A DNA stretch of 38,934 nt, taken from contig JAQXDR010000119.1 in the NCBI GenBank assembly GCA_029251265.1, positions 1 to 38,934 of the forward strand. Direction: 5' to 3'. This stretch comes from Pseudoprimorskyibacter sp. Lineage in GTDB: Bacteria > Pseudomonadota > Alphaproteobacteria > Rhodobacterales > Rhodobacteraceae. Made by a program: the position numbers and the translations under genes. The notes below the pieces were generated by a model. That model did no database searches. It was given only the letters and a program-made list of their open reading frames with translations, and had not been told where the DNA came from. This document shows positions 8,165 through 16,409 of the stretch, one piece after another (positions within the stretch are counted from its first letter, which is position 1; each line of letters opens with the position of its first letter).

Positions 8165-9160
8165 CTAGGCGTTCACGTCTACTACCACACGGCCCCTGAC
8201 TTGGCCCTTCAGAATAGCAGACCCAAGCTCAGGAAGCTCACGCAGCGTAGCGGGATGAATCATAGCATGTAATTTTTCCATCGGCAGGTCCTTTGCGATC
8301 CGGTCCCAGGCACGCAACCGGTTATCGTAGGGTTGCATCACGCTATCGATCCCAAGCAGATTCACACCCCGCAACAAAAAGGGAATGACCGTTGTAGGTA
8401 GGCCTGCTCCACCAGCCAGCCCAACGGCTGCAACCGAAGCCCCGTAGGTCATCTGTCCCAAAACGCGTGCAAGCATCGCACCACCCACGGCGTCCACACA
8501 ACCGGCCCAAGTTTCGCGTTCCAGCGGCCGTTTGGTCGTTTCGTTTATCTCGTCACGCGGAACAATCCGCTTAGCGCCCAGACCTTTGAGGTAATCTTCC
8601 TGCTCGGGCCGTCCCGTGACGGCTGCCACATCGTAGCCCAACGCCGCCAATATAGCTGTGGCGACAGATCCAACACCACCTGCCGCACCCGTTACCAGAA
8701 CTTCGCCCTGATCTGGTGACAGACCGTGGTCTTCAAGAGCTTGTACAGCAAGCATGGCTGTAAACCCCGCGGTCCCCACGGCCATTGCGTCGCGAGGCGT
8801 CAGACCGTCGGGCAACGGCACAAGCCAGTCTGCGCTCACCCGCGCTTTCTGAGAATACCCACCCCAATGTGCCTCACCGACGCGCCAACCCGTCAAAACG
8901 ACCTTGTCACCGGGCTTGTAACGCTCATCCGATGATGATTCGATCGTACCCGCAAAATCAATACCCGGAACATGGGGATAGTTGCGGACCAAACCACCGC
9001 CTGGACCAACACACAGGCCGTCTTTATAATTGACTGTAGAATAGTCGACAGCCACCACCACATCCCCGTTTGGAAGGTCGTCCAGTCCAATCTGACTGAC
9101 TGCTGCAGAGGTCTTGCCTTCGTCTGTTTTGGTCACCACCAATGCGTTAAATGTGCTCAT
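8165..9160 (-). CDS. acuI: Acrylyl-CoA reductase (NADPH), AcuI/YhdH-type MDR family
   Basis: A 331-residue zinc-free medium-chain dehydrogenase/reductase that reduces toxic acryloyl-CoA to propionyl-CoA. It is important in DMSP and 3-hydroxypropionate metabolism of marine roseobacters. Visible family features are STVNYKDGLCVGPGGGL near residue 41, HVPGIDFAGTI, VGTAGFTAMLAVQALE, and the NADPH-binding loop VTGAAGGVGSVA at about residue 157. LLRGVNLLGIDSV lies near residue 265. ATG at 9160 has AAGGAAG upstream. No dmdA, ddd or other DMSP gene is in the window. Upstream is a 484-bp gap and downstream a strong hairpin, so it seems to be a single-gene unit. A generic quinone-oxidoreductase label would be less precise. 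Confidence 0.88.
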   Translation of the reverse strand: MSTFNALVVTKTDEGKTSAAVSQIGLDDLPNGDVVVAVDYSTVNYKDGLCVGPGGGLVRNYPHVPGIDFAGTIESSSDERYKPGDKVVLTGWRVGEAHWGGYSQKARVSADWLVPLPDGLTPRDAMAVGTAGFTAMLAVQALEDHGLSPDQGEVLVTGAAGGVGSVATAILAALGYDVAAVTGRPEQEDYLKGLGAKRIVPRDEINETTKRPLERETWAGCVDAVGGAMLARVLGQMTYGASVAAVGLAGGAGLPTTVIPFLLRGVNLLGIDSVMQPYDNRLRAWDRIAKDLPMEKLHAMIHPATLRELPELGSAILKGQVRGRVVVDVNA

Positions 9161-9644
9161 GTTTGCTTCCTTGGGTTTTGTTCACTGTTTAGGATTATTC
9201 CGCAGCCTTGAAGGAGCTATTGTTCGGAAAGTGGGCACAAGGCCCAAACATCCGATAACACCCGTCCTTTCGCACGATGCACGGTATGAGAAACAGATCA
9301 CTGATGTAAACCGTCTACGCACCGAGATCAGGACCATGTCAAAACAGTTTGCGTAGAGACATCGGATCCCGTGGTTTGAGTTCGGCTGATCCGCGCGAAA
9401 ACCCATGAAGTCAGCGCCATGTAACAGCCAGTTAAATCCTTCTAGCTGGCCGGCGTATGACTCAAAGGGCAAAACATACCTATAACTAATGGGGGTAATA
9501 TGACCAAAAAAACACGGCGAACGGGCAAAATCTTAAATGATACCGGCGTCGGTGCAAAAAAAGACCATGTCCGCTTGCTAAAATAGCCGCGTGTGCCTTT
9601 ACGGGGGGCATTATGGAACTATCTGAACCTCTTGGAGGCACGTT
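9161..9644. other. Intergenic gap between acuI and the DUF4345 gene
   Basis: 484 bp, expected to hold the acuI promoter (minus) and the promoter of the small membrane gene (plus). The only open frames that stand out are an unrecognised 96-codon minus frame (9182-9472) and a 28-codon plus frame (9500-9586) listed separately. No tRNA or clear insertion-sequence end is seen. Confidence 0.5.
9500..9586 (+). CDS. Candidate small basic protein, 28 residues
   Basis: ATG at 9500 with GGGGG 4 bases upstream and TAG at 9584-9586. The product begins MTKKTRRTGKIL and is strongly basic (Lys/Arg rich) with little hydrophobic content. It lies 59 bp before the DUF4345 start in the same direction, so it could be a leader peptide or a small nucleic-acid-binding protein. 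No family is recognised and the frame is short enough to occur by chance. Confidence 0.3.
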   Translation: MTKKTRRTGKILNDTGVGAKKDHVRLLK

Positions 9645-9998
9645 ATGATGATTGAAGCAGTCAACTACAGCTTAGCGCTTATCACGGTCGGTTTCGGGCT
9701 GTGTGGGTTGGTTATGCCGAGATTTACCGTAAACGCGCTTGATTTGCAAACAACCGAAAGCACAATGGGGCTCAGTGAGATGCGTGCCTCAGCGGGCGGG
9801 CTGTTTGTGGCATTAGGTCTGTTTTGTATAGTTTCTGGTCAGCCGTGGGCCTTCGCCGCATTGGGCATTGCTTATGCTGGCGCTGCGATCGGGCGTATGA
9901 CATCGATCGTGTTGGACAACCCTCCGATGCCAAAGGCACTGATCTGGTTTTTGTTCGAGTCGCTTCCAGCAGCATGGCTGATCTGGCAGAATTACTAG
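9645..9998 (+). CDS. DUF4345-like small integral membrane protein
   Basis: A 117-residue, very hydrophobic protein with four likely membrane segments, at roughly residues 5-25, 48-65, 68-86 and 97-115. The conserved-looking motif GAAIGRMTSIVLDNPP, between segments 3 and 4, is typical of DUF4345 proteins, which have no established function. ATG at 9645 has GGAGG 7 bases upstream; a second ATG directly follows and could also serve. It appears to be monocistronic: the next gene on the same strand starts 468 bp later. Confidence 0.75.
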   Translation: MMIEAVNYSLALITVGFGLCGLVMPRFTVNALDLQTTESTMGLSEMRASAGGLFVALGLFCIVSGQPWAFAALGIAYAGAAIGRMTSIVLDNPPMPKALIWFLFESLPAAWLIWQNY

Positions 9999-10466
9999 CC
10001 CCACTTCGCTGGCGAACGCGGGTTGGTTGGGTGTCTAATCTGATTAGACCCCGAGATGTCTAGCTGGTGACTTTTGTAAATCGTACTGTCCGATCTTAGT
10101 TGCGCATGGTCTCCGTGGTGACAAAGACCGTTGCAATCGTGCATAAAAAATCCTTGGTTTCTGAATGTTGTCCTATATTTTAGGCGTCAATAGTGGTGCT
10201 TTTTGTGACATGCAGGACGTCATTCTACATCATGAAAAAAGACAAAATTCGAGCGTGTCAAAACATCCAAGCTTGTCCAAGGTGAACGCATTAACGGTGA
10301 CGTCACAACACAAATGTGTGATCGAATGTCCCAAAATATAGCACGAACATCACCGTTATTCACAACCTTTCACAGCGGTGTGAGGATGTCATCCAGTCGG
10401 CACCACGCCCACGTAACAGCTACACATGCATCATGGCATGCAACTTTACAGATGGAAAATTCCGAC
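9999..10466. other. Intergenic gap upstream of the fasciclin-domain gene
   Basis: 468 bp without a convincing gene. It is AT-richer than its surroundings in the middle and contains a 7-bp dyad (10033-10049) and a perfect 10-bp palindrome (10297-10306). The open frame extends the fasciclin gene back to 10314, but that extension is not protein-like and precedes the signal peptide, so it is treated as leader. Confidence 0.5.
10033..10049. repeat. Dyad with 7-bp arms and 3-bp centre
   Basis: GTCTAAT (10033-10039) and ATTAGAC (10043-10049) form a perfect dyad 35 bp after the DUF4345 stop. The tight spacing suits a dimeric regulator site; no regulator is identified. Confidence 0.35.
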
Positions 10467-10982
10467 ATGACAAAATTAAAAAGCTTGGCCGTCGCCGCTG
10501 CCGCCACTTTGACATTCGCAACAGCCGCAAACGCCGCAAACATTGTTGAAATCGCAGCCGGTGATGATCGCTTTTCAACGCTGGTTGCTGCCGTTACAGC
10601 AGCGGATCTGGTTGAAACACTTCAAGGGCCGGGCCCCTTCACCGTGTTTGCGCCGCTCAACGACGCTTTCGCCGCACTTCCAGAGGGAACAGTAGCGACA
10701 TTGCTGCAACCCGACAACAAAGACCAGTTGACCAGCGTTCTGCTGTACCATGTAGACGACCGCAATCTGACAGCAGAAATGATTCCGACGGGATCAAACT
10801 ATTTCAAACCGATTTTGCAGACAGAACGGATGTGCATCACCAAGGACGACTCGGGCGTATCGATCGCTGACGGCACCGGATCAATCGCCAATGTTGTTAT
10901 CGCCAACATCAAAGCAGATAATGGCGTCATTCACGTTATTGATAAAGTCCTGTTGCCCGGCACGCGCCCAGCCTGCCACTAA
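10467..10982 (+). CDS. Secreted fasciclin (FAS1) domain protein
   Basis: A 171-residue exported protein. A clear signal peptide (MTKLKS, then an Ala-rich core, ending ANA before ANIVEIAAGDD) covers about residues 1-23. One FAS1 domain fills the rest, with the H1-like motif FTVFAPLNDAFAALP at about residues 57-71 and the H2-like block with YHVDD. The domain ends in GVIHVIDKVLLP, the usual closing strand. Two cysteines (in RMCITKD and at the extreme C-terminus) could form a disulfide. FAS1 proteins act in adhesion and cell-surface contacts. The start at 10467 puts the signal peptide at the N-terminus; ATG 10452 is an alternative. An intrinsic terminator follows at 11031. Confidence 0.88.
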   Translation: MTKLKSLAVAAAATLTFATAANAANIVEIAAGDDRFSTLVAAVTAADLVETLQGPGPFTVFAPLNDAFAALPEGTVATLLQPDNKDQLTSVLLYHVDDRNLTAEMIPTGSNYFKPILQTERMCITKDDSGVSIADGTGSIANVVIANIKADNGVIHVIDKVLLPGTRPACH

Positions 10983-11030
10983 CAGCCTCCATTCGCGCGA
11001 ACCAAAGTGGATCGTGAGGCACTCATCACC

Positions 11031-11060
11031 AAAGGCCCGCCAATTCGGTGGGCCTTTGTT
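11031..11060 (+). terminator. Rho-independent terminator after the fasciclin gene
   Basis: Arms 11031-11041 and 11047-11057 pair over 11 bp (one G-U) with the 5-nt loop AATTC, followed by a T-rich stretch. It lies 48 bp after the stop and separates the gene from the tmRNA gene. Confidence 0.75.
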
Positions 11061-11205
11061 ATTGACGCAATTCGAACAAATGACTCTTTCGCTGCCAATC
11101 GATGTTTTATCGCAAGATGGCCACCGGACAACTTCATCGGTGATGTGCCCCAGCAGGTTAACGCCCAAAATCCGGCGTTGAAAATAAATTTATGCTCCTC
11201 CCCCC

Positions 11206-11235
11206 TTCTCTAAGTGGGAAACAATTCGTATATAT
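11206..11235 (+). promoter_or_regulatory. Possible tmRNA promoter
   Basis: TATATAT at 11229-11235 could be a -10 element about 14 bp before the inferred 5' end of the acceptor piece. The matching -35 around 11206-11211 is poor, so the call is weak. Confidence 0.3.
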
Positions 11236-11248
11236 GCGGTGTCTCTTC

Positions 11249-11558
11249 GGGGACTATGGACATAAACGCGCTCGTAATAAGCGGATCGGACCCGGGGGCG
11301 GTACCCGGCGGCTCCACCAAACACCCGGTCATTTACGGGTCATGGGGCCGAAATAGGATCGACGAACGTCTAAAGGGGTTAGCTTTGTTCCGGCGGGGTA
11401 CCACCGTTATTGGTCCGATATGTACAATTGCAAATGACAATCGTGCTCCGGTCGCTCTGGCTGCGTAAGCAGTCCGAAAGACCGAAACTTAAGCCCTTAT
11501 GCCTAGCCGCGTAAGGCGGGGTTCGCAGGCACCTGGCAACAGAAGCCTGCACTTCCCC
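11249..11558 (+). ncRNA. ssrA: Two-piece (permuted) tmRNA gene, alphaproteobacterial type
   Basis: The acceptor piece comes first (about 11249-11319) and ends with an encoded CCA. Its 3' strand CGGCTCC (11309-11315) pairs over 7 bp with GGGGCCG (11344-11350), the 5' end of the coding piece. The third pair is G-U, the alanine identity element. A 5-bp T-stem (11292-11296 with 11304-11308) encloses the 7-nt loop GGCGGTA. The coding piece (11344 to about 11558) has the tRNA-like motif GGATCGACG and the tag frame, and ends near CTTCCCC, which can pair with GGGGA at the acceptor start. The spacer of about 24 nt should be cut out. Outer ends are estimates. Role: rescue of stalled ribosomes and tagging of their products. 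Confidence 0.93.
11430..11468 (+). other. tmRNA tag reading frame
   Basis: GCA resume codon at 11430 through TAA at 11466-11468 encodes ANDNRAPVALAA. The charged alanine gives an extra leading A. The C-terminal ALAA is the ClpX-recognised end, and the AANDN part is the region SspB adaptors bind (established knowledge). Confidence 0.93.
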
Positions 11559-11615
11559 ATCCGCGAATTTCCATCTGGCTTGACCTGTGCGTCTGACCAG
11601 CCCAAACATACGTCC

Positions 11616-12272
11616 ATGTTATTGCGAGTGATCATTGTATGTCTTGTTTTCTGGGGGGCACCGGCGCGGACGTGCGAAACCGCACTTCTTCTGGCAATTG
11701 ATGTCTCAAATTCCATTGATGCAGGAGAGTATAAAATACAGACCGAAGGCCTTGCGGCGGCGTTGCGCGACCCGGAAATTGCAGAAATTCTTGTACGCGA
11801 CCGTGTGGCTATTTCTGTGCTGCAATGGTCCGGAGCGGACCGACAAACGGTCTCTATCCCTTGGCAGCGCATGACGTCGGCTGCAGTGGTATCTGCATTT
11901 TCGATGCAGGCGCATAGGATGCCAAGGGCTTTCATACTATCCAATACGGCCCCTGCCGAAGCTTTGACAGCAAGTTTGAAACAATTCCAAAACGTATCAG
12001 ACTGCAAACGTAAGATTATTGATATTTCGGGAGATGGCACTCCGAATGCCAAAGAAACCGGACCGGTTGGCGTTGTCAGACGGCAGGCGGAGCAGATGGG
12101 CGTCACAATAAACGCTGTCGCAATCGAAGCCCTGGGACTTGCCATTACCAACTTTTACCGTCGTCGGGTCATCACGCGCGATGGCTTTGTTTTGACAGCC
12201 CGCGGAGTCCGAGACTATCCGCGGGCTATTAGAGAAAAACTGTTGCGCGAGATCAGCCGGGTTATGATGTAG
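11616..12272 (+). CDS. DUF1194 family secreted protein with von Willebrand A-like fold
   Basis: A 218-residue protein with an N-terminal signal sequence (MLLRVIIVCLVFWG...). It continues into LLLAIDVSNSIDAGEY, a DxSxS metal-ion-dependent adhesion site of the VWA fold at about residues 29-33. A second family block, IIDISGDGTPNAKE, is at about residues 136-149. Cysteines in ARTCET and SDCKRK may be paired. The open frame extends upstream into the tmRNA gene, so ATG 11616 is chosen for its signal peptide; the ribosome site before it is poor. The function of DUF1194 proteins is unknown. It lies 57 bp after the tmRNA end and may share its transcript. Confidence 0.8.
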   Translation: MLLRVIIVCLVFWGAPARTCETALLLAIDVSNSIDAGEYKIQTEGLAAALRDPEIAEILVRDRVAISVLQWSGADRQTVSIPWQRMTSAAVVSAFSMQAHRMPRAFILSNTAPAEALTASLKQFQNVSDCKRKIIDISGDGTPNAKETGPVGVVRRQAEQMGVTINAVAIEALGLAITNFYRRRVITRDGFVLTARGVRDYPRAIREKLLREISRVMM

Positions 12273-12319
12273 GGCACAAGCGTCTCGGCCGTAAAAAGTG
12301 CTGTCGCGTCTGTCTGAAA

Positions 12320-12347
12320 TTGTGTCGACGACGCTCTTTAGTACAAT
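12320..12347 (+). promoter_or_regulatory. Candidate sigma-70 promoter for chrA
   Basis: TTGTGT (12320-12325), a 16-bp spacer and TACAAT (12342-12347). It would give a leader of about 130 nt before the chrA start. Confidence 0.4.
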
Positions 12348-12482
12348 GGGGATGACACCTGGGCCATAATGACCCTGCCAGCAGCACTAGCATAGGCCTG
12401 CACCGTGACCTAAGCATTGCATCATTGTCCACCTGGAGCGTTATGCACCACATGCAGCCGCAGACCAAAAAGGAGCCCTTTG

Positions 12483-13739
12483 ATGATTCAATCCTATGCA
12501 GCGCTCTGCTCGGCCTTTGGGCGCATAGGGCTGTTCTCGTTTGGCGGTCCAGCTGCGCAAATCGGGCTCATGCATAAAGAACTGGTGACCAATCGCGGTT
12601 GGCTTAGTGACCGTAATTTTTCTGATGCCTTGGCCTTTTGCATGCTGCTGCCGGGACCTGAGGCCATGCAATTGGCGACGTATTGTGGATGGAGGCTGCG
12701 TGGTGTTGCTGGTGGGCTGATAGCAGGGTTATTATTTGTCTTGCCCGGAGCGCTGGTGATTGCCGCACTTGCCCTCGTCTACGCCTCCTACGGACAAACC
12801 CCTGATATGGCTGCCGTCGTGATAGGATTGCAGGCAGCCGTTATCGCGATTGTTGCACAAGCGCTTTTTCGATTGGCAGGCCGAGCTCTCGGAAATGCGG
12901 AACAAAGGATTGTCGCCACTCTTGCATTTTTATCTCTACTGTTGTTTCAGACACCATTCCCGCTGGTTATTTTATGCGTGGGGCTGTGGGGTTGGTTTCG
13001 TGCAACGCACATTGAACACAGTCCGCCCCCGTGGCCTCGCCCGCCCATTCTTGGCACAGTCATATTATGGGCAGGTCTTTGGATTGCACCCGTCCTTGTT
13101 CTTTGGATGACCGGGCCTGCGTTGTTGCTGCAGTTGGTCATATTTTTTGGTCTTTTGGCGCTGGTTACCTTTGGTGGAGCCTATGCAGTGCTGGCCTATA
13201 TGGCCCAACAGGTCGTTGGACAATATAAATGGCTGACCGCGGATCAGATGATCGATGCTCTTGGTCTGGCAGAAACAACACCCGGGCCTTTGATCCTTGT
13301 CACACAGTTCGTGGGTATGATGGCAGGACACGGCTTGGGAAGTCTTGCTTGGGCGATCACAGCCGGCTGCCTAACCCTATGGATGACATTCATCCCCTGT
13401 TTTTTGTGGATCTTTGCAGGGGCGCCCTTTATCGAGGCGCTTGGCGCCCGGCCCAGGCCCAAGGCCGCCTTGGCCATGATTTCTGCCGCCGTCGTCGGGG
13501 TTATGGCGCACCTATCACTTTGGTTTGCGTTCCACGTTCTGTTCAATAACGTCGAACGAAAGACAATTTTAAACATTCAGATGGATCTTCCTATCGTCAG
13601 CAGCCTTGATCCGCTTGCTTTGGTTGCGGTAACCCTTGCAGTGACGGCTTTGTTTTGGTTGAAGTGGTCTCCTGTGGTGTTGATTGCAGTCATGGGTGCA
13701 ATCACGGCCATAGCGGGGCGCCTTGTCGCAGGGCTCTGA
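12483..13739 (+). CDS. chrA: Chromate efflux transporter, long-chain CHR family
   Basis: A 418-residue inner-membrane protein built from two homologous CHR halves. The first half starts with GRIGLFSFGGPAAQIGLMHK and continues with LLPGPEAMQLATYCGWRLRG. The second half repeats the pattern with LVTFGGAYAVLAYMAQQVV and LGLAETTPGPLILVTQFVGMM. About ten hydrophobic segments are visible. The family exports chromate with proton coupling (established knowledge). The upstream frame to 12417 is discarded because ATG 12483 has AGGAG 8 bases before it. No chrB regulator is adjacent, so induction by chromate cannot be inferred. The gene is followed 81 bp later by sspB on the same strand. Confidence 0.92.
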   Translation: MIQSYAALCSAFGRIGLFSFGGPAAQIGLMHKELVTNRGWLSDRNFSDALAFCMLLPGPEAMQLATYCGWRLRGVAGGLIAGLLFVLPGALVIAALALVYASYGQTPDMAAVVIGLQAAVIAIVAQALFRLAGRALGNAEQRIVATLAFLSLLLFQTPFPLVILCVGLWGWFRATHIEHSPPPWPRPPILGTVILWAGLWIAPVLVLWMTGPALLLQLVIFFGLLALVTFGGAYAVLAYMAQQVVGQYKWLTADQMIDALGLAETTPGPLILVTQFVGMMAGHGLGSLAWAITAGCLTLWMTFIPCFLWIFAGAPFIEALGARPRPKAALAMISAAVVGVMAHLSLWFAFHVLFNNVERKTILNIQMDLPIVSSLDPLALVAVTLAVTALFWLKWSPVVLIAVMGAITAIAGRLVAGL

Positions 13740-13820
13740 TCGCAGAATATGAACGCTTAATGTGTCGCTATCCTGTTCAAAATACAGGAAAAGAGATGCC
13801 CGAAAACAAAGGACGACGCC

Positions 13821-14312
13821 ATGTCGCGCACCATCGACTACGGCAATTTGATGCATTGTGCCATGCGCGGACTGATTCAAGAGGTTTTGCAGGACGTCTC
13901 TGAACGCGGGTTGCCGGGTGAACATCATTTTTTCATCACCTTCGACACGCGCCACCCCGATGTCCAAATCGCAGACTGGTTATCAGATCGCTACCCCGAA
14001 GACATGACAGTAGTGATGCAGCAATGGTTTGAAGATCTTGAGGTCACAGATGACGGATTTGGTGTTTCTTTAAACTTTGGCGATGCACCCGAACGGCTGT
14101 ATGTCCCATACGACGCGATCAAAACCTTTGTGGATCCATCCGTAGAATTTGGTTTGCGCTTTGAGACCCAAGAAGAAGAAGCTGAGGATAGCCGTGACAC
14201 GCTAAAGTCCGTGCCCGAAGCCCCGATGGTTGACGTTTCTGAGGACGAAGACACCGAGGCTGCCAAAGCTGATGCCGAAGTTGTAAGTTTGGACAGCTTT
14301 CGAAAATCATAG
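13821..14312 (+). CDS. sspB: SspB-type ClpXP adaptor (alphaproteobacterial SspB)
   Basis: A 163-residue cytoplasmic adaptor that tethers ssrA-tagged proteins to ClpXP. The folded domain (about residues 1-120) starts IDYGNLMHCAMRGLIQEVL and includes GEHHFFITFDTRHP, VVMQQWFEDLEV and LYVPYDAIKTFVDPS, typical of the alpha-type SspB (formerly DUF1321). An acidic flexible linker of about 30 residues follows. The C-terminus VVSLDSFRKS is the likely ClpX-docking motif. ATG 13821 follows GGACGACGCC. It lies 2.3 kb downstream of the tmRNA gene whose tag it should bind, and 91 bp before fumC. Confidence 0.92.
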   Translation: MSRTIDYGNLMHCAMRGLIQEVLQDVSERGLPGEHHFFITFDTRHPDVQIADWLSDRYPEDMTVVMQQWFEDLEVTDDGFGVSLNFGDAPERLYVPYDAIKTFVDPSVEFGLRFETQEEEAEDSRDTLKSVPEAPMVDVSEDEDTEAAKADAEVVSLDSFRKS

Positions 14313-14403
14313 AAGATTGGGTCTTCGGGTCGACGTGATGATTGCACCCGCGCGTGTTGGACGCTAAACGGCATCCAACGGTATTCCACGCGAGGAACGC
14401 GCC

Positions 14404-15795
14404 ATGTCTACAAGAACCGAAACTGACAGCTTTGGTCCACTCGAAGTCCCTTCTGACAAATACTGGGGTGCTCAGACACAACGGTCGATTATCAATTTCC
14501 CCATTGGTTGGGAAAAGCAACCAGCCGCGATTGTCCATGCGCTCGGCGTTATTAAGGCTGCCTGCGCCATGGCCAATAAGGCAAACGGCGATCTGGACGA
14601 TGCGCGGGCACAGGCCATTATTCAAGCCGCGACCGAAGTCTACGAAGGCAAGCTTGATGACAATTTTCCGCTTGTGGTTTGGCAAACCGGATCAGGCACG
14701 CAATCGAATATGAATTCGAATGAAGTTATCGCCAATCGTGCGATCGAGATCATGGGCGGCGTGATCGGATCAAAAACGCCAGTTCATCCAAATGACCACT
14801 GCAATATGGGACAGTCTTCTAACGACACGTTTCCAACAGCCATGCATATTGCCACCGCCATGACCGCACATAATGTGCTGCTACCGGGTTTGGAAAAACT
14901 GCATGCCGCGCTGCAAGTAAAGGTCGAAGAATTCGATGGCATTATAAAAATTGGGCGAACGCATACTCAGGATGCAACGCCTCTGACACTTAGTCAGGAA
15001 TTTTCTGGCTATACCCATCAGGTTGCCATGGGCATAGCCCGCGTGCGTAGCGCATTGGGCCGTATCTATGAATTGGCGCAAGGTGGAACCGCCGTCGGCA
15101 CAGGATTAAACACCAAAAAAGGCTGGGGCGAGACGGTTGCCGCGCATATGGCGGACATCACGGGTCTGCCCTTTGTCACCGCTCCGAATAAATTCGAAGC
15201 ATTGGCCGCCCATGATGCAATGGTCGAAATATCGGGTTCTCTGAAAACAGTTGCAGCCAGCCTTTTCAAAATCGCAAACGATATCAGATTGCTTGGGTCT
15301 GGACCCCGCTGCGGTCTTGGGGAGTTGATACTTCCTGAAAATGAGCCGGGCAGCTCGATCATGCCCGGCAAGGTCAATCCGACGCAGTGCGAAGCATTAA
15401 CGCAGGTCTGTGCGCATGTATTCGGCAACGACGCGGCTGTGGGGTTTGCAGGCAGCCAAGGGCATTTTGAATTGAACGTCTATAAGCCGATGATGTCGTA
15501 CAACGTCTTGCAGTCAATGCAGTTGCTTGGGGATGCATCGGTTGCCTTCACCGATAACCTGGTTGTGGGCCTGAAGGCCGACGCAGACCGGATCGACCGG
15601 TTGATGCGGGAATCGCTGATGTTGGTGACAGCGCTCGCCCCCACGATCGGCTATGACAATGCCACGACAGTCGCCAAGACAGCCCATAAAAATGGGACCA
15701 CATTGAAACAAGAGGCTATCGCCTTGGGCTTCGTGGATGAAGAAACCTTCGAGGCAGTTGTCCGTCCAGAGAATATGGTTGGTCCCAAAACCTAG
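14404..15795 (+). CDS. fumC: Fumarate hydratase class II
   Basis: A 463-residue oxygen-stable TCA-cycle enzyme that interconverts fumarate and L-malate as a homotetramer. Signature regions are [36 protein letters not shown] (two blocks read together), [17 protein letters not shown] and the mobile catalytic loop [15 protein letters not shown] at about residues 316-330. The Ser in [11 protein letters not shown] acts in catalysis. ATG 14404 follows a GAGGAA site. The gene sits between sspB and two small genes (DUF4169, ribbon-helix-helix) that accompany it on the same strand. Confidence 0.97.
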   Translation: MSTRTETDSFGPLEVPSDKYWGAQTQRSIINFPIGWEKQPAAIVHALGVIKAACAMANKANGDLDDARAQAIIQAATEVYEGKLDDNFPLVVWQTGSGTQSNMNSNEVIANRAIEIMGGVIGSKTPVHPNDHCNMGQSSNDTFPTAMHIATAMTAHNVLLPGLEKLHAALQVKVEEFDGIIKIGRTHTQDATPLTLSQEFSGYTHQVAMGIARVRSALGRIYELAQGGTAVGTGLNTKKGWGETVAAHMADITGLPFVTAPNKFEALAAHDAMVEISGSLKTVAASLFKIANDIRLLGSGPRCGLGELILPENEPGSSIMPGKVNPTQCEALTQVCAHVFGNDAAVGFAGSQGHFELNVYKPMMSYNVLQSMQLLGDASVAFTDNLVVGLKADADRIDRLMRESLMLVTALAPTIGYDNATTVAKTAHKNGTTLKQEAIALGFVDEETFEAVVRPENMVGPKT

Positions 15796-15879
15796 TAGAT
15801 TTCCCGCATTAGTTGAAAATTCCGTGTTTTGAAAGGCCTTTAGTATTGCTCTCTGTGCTGTGACGCTTAGTCTGGCCTT

Positions 15880-16053
15880 ATGAGTAACGTGATTTCCTTG
15901 TCAAAACACCGCAAAGCGCGAGAGCGGGCGAAAACCCAGTCCGACGCCGATGCCAATGCAATTAAGTTTGGCCGCACCAAATCGGAAAAACACCGCGAGG
16001 CGTCCAAAGCTGAAAAGGACAAGCGTGACCTGGATGGTCACGAAACCGAATAG
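15880..16053 (+). CDS. DUF4169 family small protein
   Basis: A 57-residue, highly charged protein: MSNVISLSKHRKARERAK at the start, then an Ala/Asp patch and a Lys/Glu-rich tail ending GHETE. The LSKHRKAR...KFGRTKSEK pattern matches DUF4169, a family of unknown function found beside ribbon-helix-helix genes in alphaproteobacteria. It has no membrane segment or signal peptide. Its stop is 3 bp before the next start, so the two are almost certainly cotranslated. Confidence 0.8.
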   Translation: MSNVISLSKHRKARERAKTQSDADANAIKFGRTKSEKHREASKAEKDKRDLDGHETE

Positions 16054-16056
16054 GCT

Positions 16057-16281
16057 ATGAATGACCGTCCTGTTAAACGCTCTGTCACCTTACGCGGACA
16101 CCGTACCAGCGTGACGCTGGAGCCCCTTTTTTGGCAGGCCCTCAAAGATATCGCACGGGAACGCAGATTGGCCGTCAATGCGCTTGCAGCTGAAATTGAC
16201 AGTCAGCGCGATCTGGAAACCGGGCTGGCCACCGCGCTGCGGGTGTATATCCTAGACTGGTATCGCAGCCGCAGCCGTTAG
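16057..16281 (+). CDS. Ribbon-helix-helix domain protein
   Basis: A 74-residue protein with the pattern of an RHH_4-type DNA-binding domain. A short strand (KRSVTLRGHRTSVTLE) is followed by two helices (PLFWQALKDIARERRLAVNALA and the stretch to LRVYILDWYRSR, described in parts). FWQALKDIA and ATALRVYILDWYR are family landmarks. Such proteins are thought to be small regulators, but targets are unknown. It starts 3 bp after DUF4169 and converges on the aminotransferase gene at 16410. Confidence 0.82.
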   Translation: MNDRPVKRSVTLRGHRTSVTLEPLFWQALKDIARERRLAVNALAAEIDSQRDLETGLATALRVYILDWYRSRSR

Positions 16282-16409
16282 ACTGCGCCCCGCCCTGCGC
16301 GCGCGTCTGCAATTGACCCTTTTGGACAAGATGACGTGACTGCCTTTGCACAGACGGCATCACTTCGTCTTTCGAACTCCGGCTCAACTGACCGGCGCCC
16401 CAAGCGGCA

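Noticed and set aside
9182-9472. Possible transposase remnant between acuI and the DUF4345 gene
   Set aside because: No transposase motif, terminal inverted repeat or target duplication could be seen.
10314-10466. N-terminal extension of the fasciclin protein
   Set aside because: It would place 51 non-protein-like residues before a perfect signal peptide.
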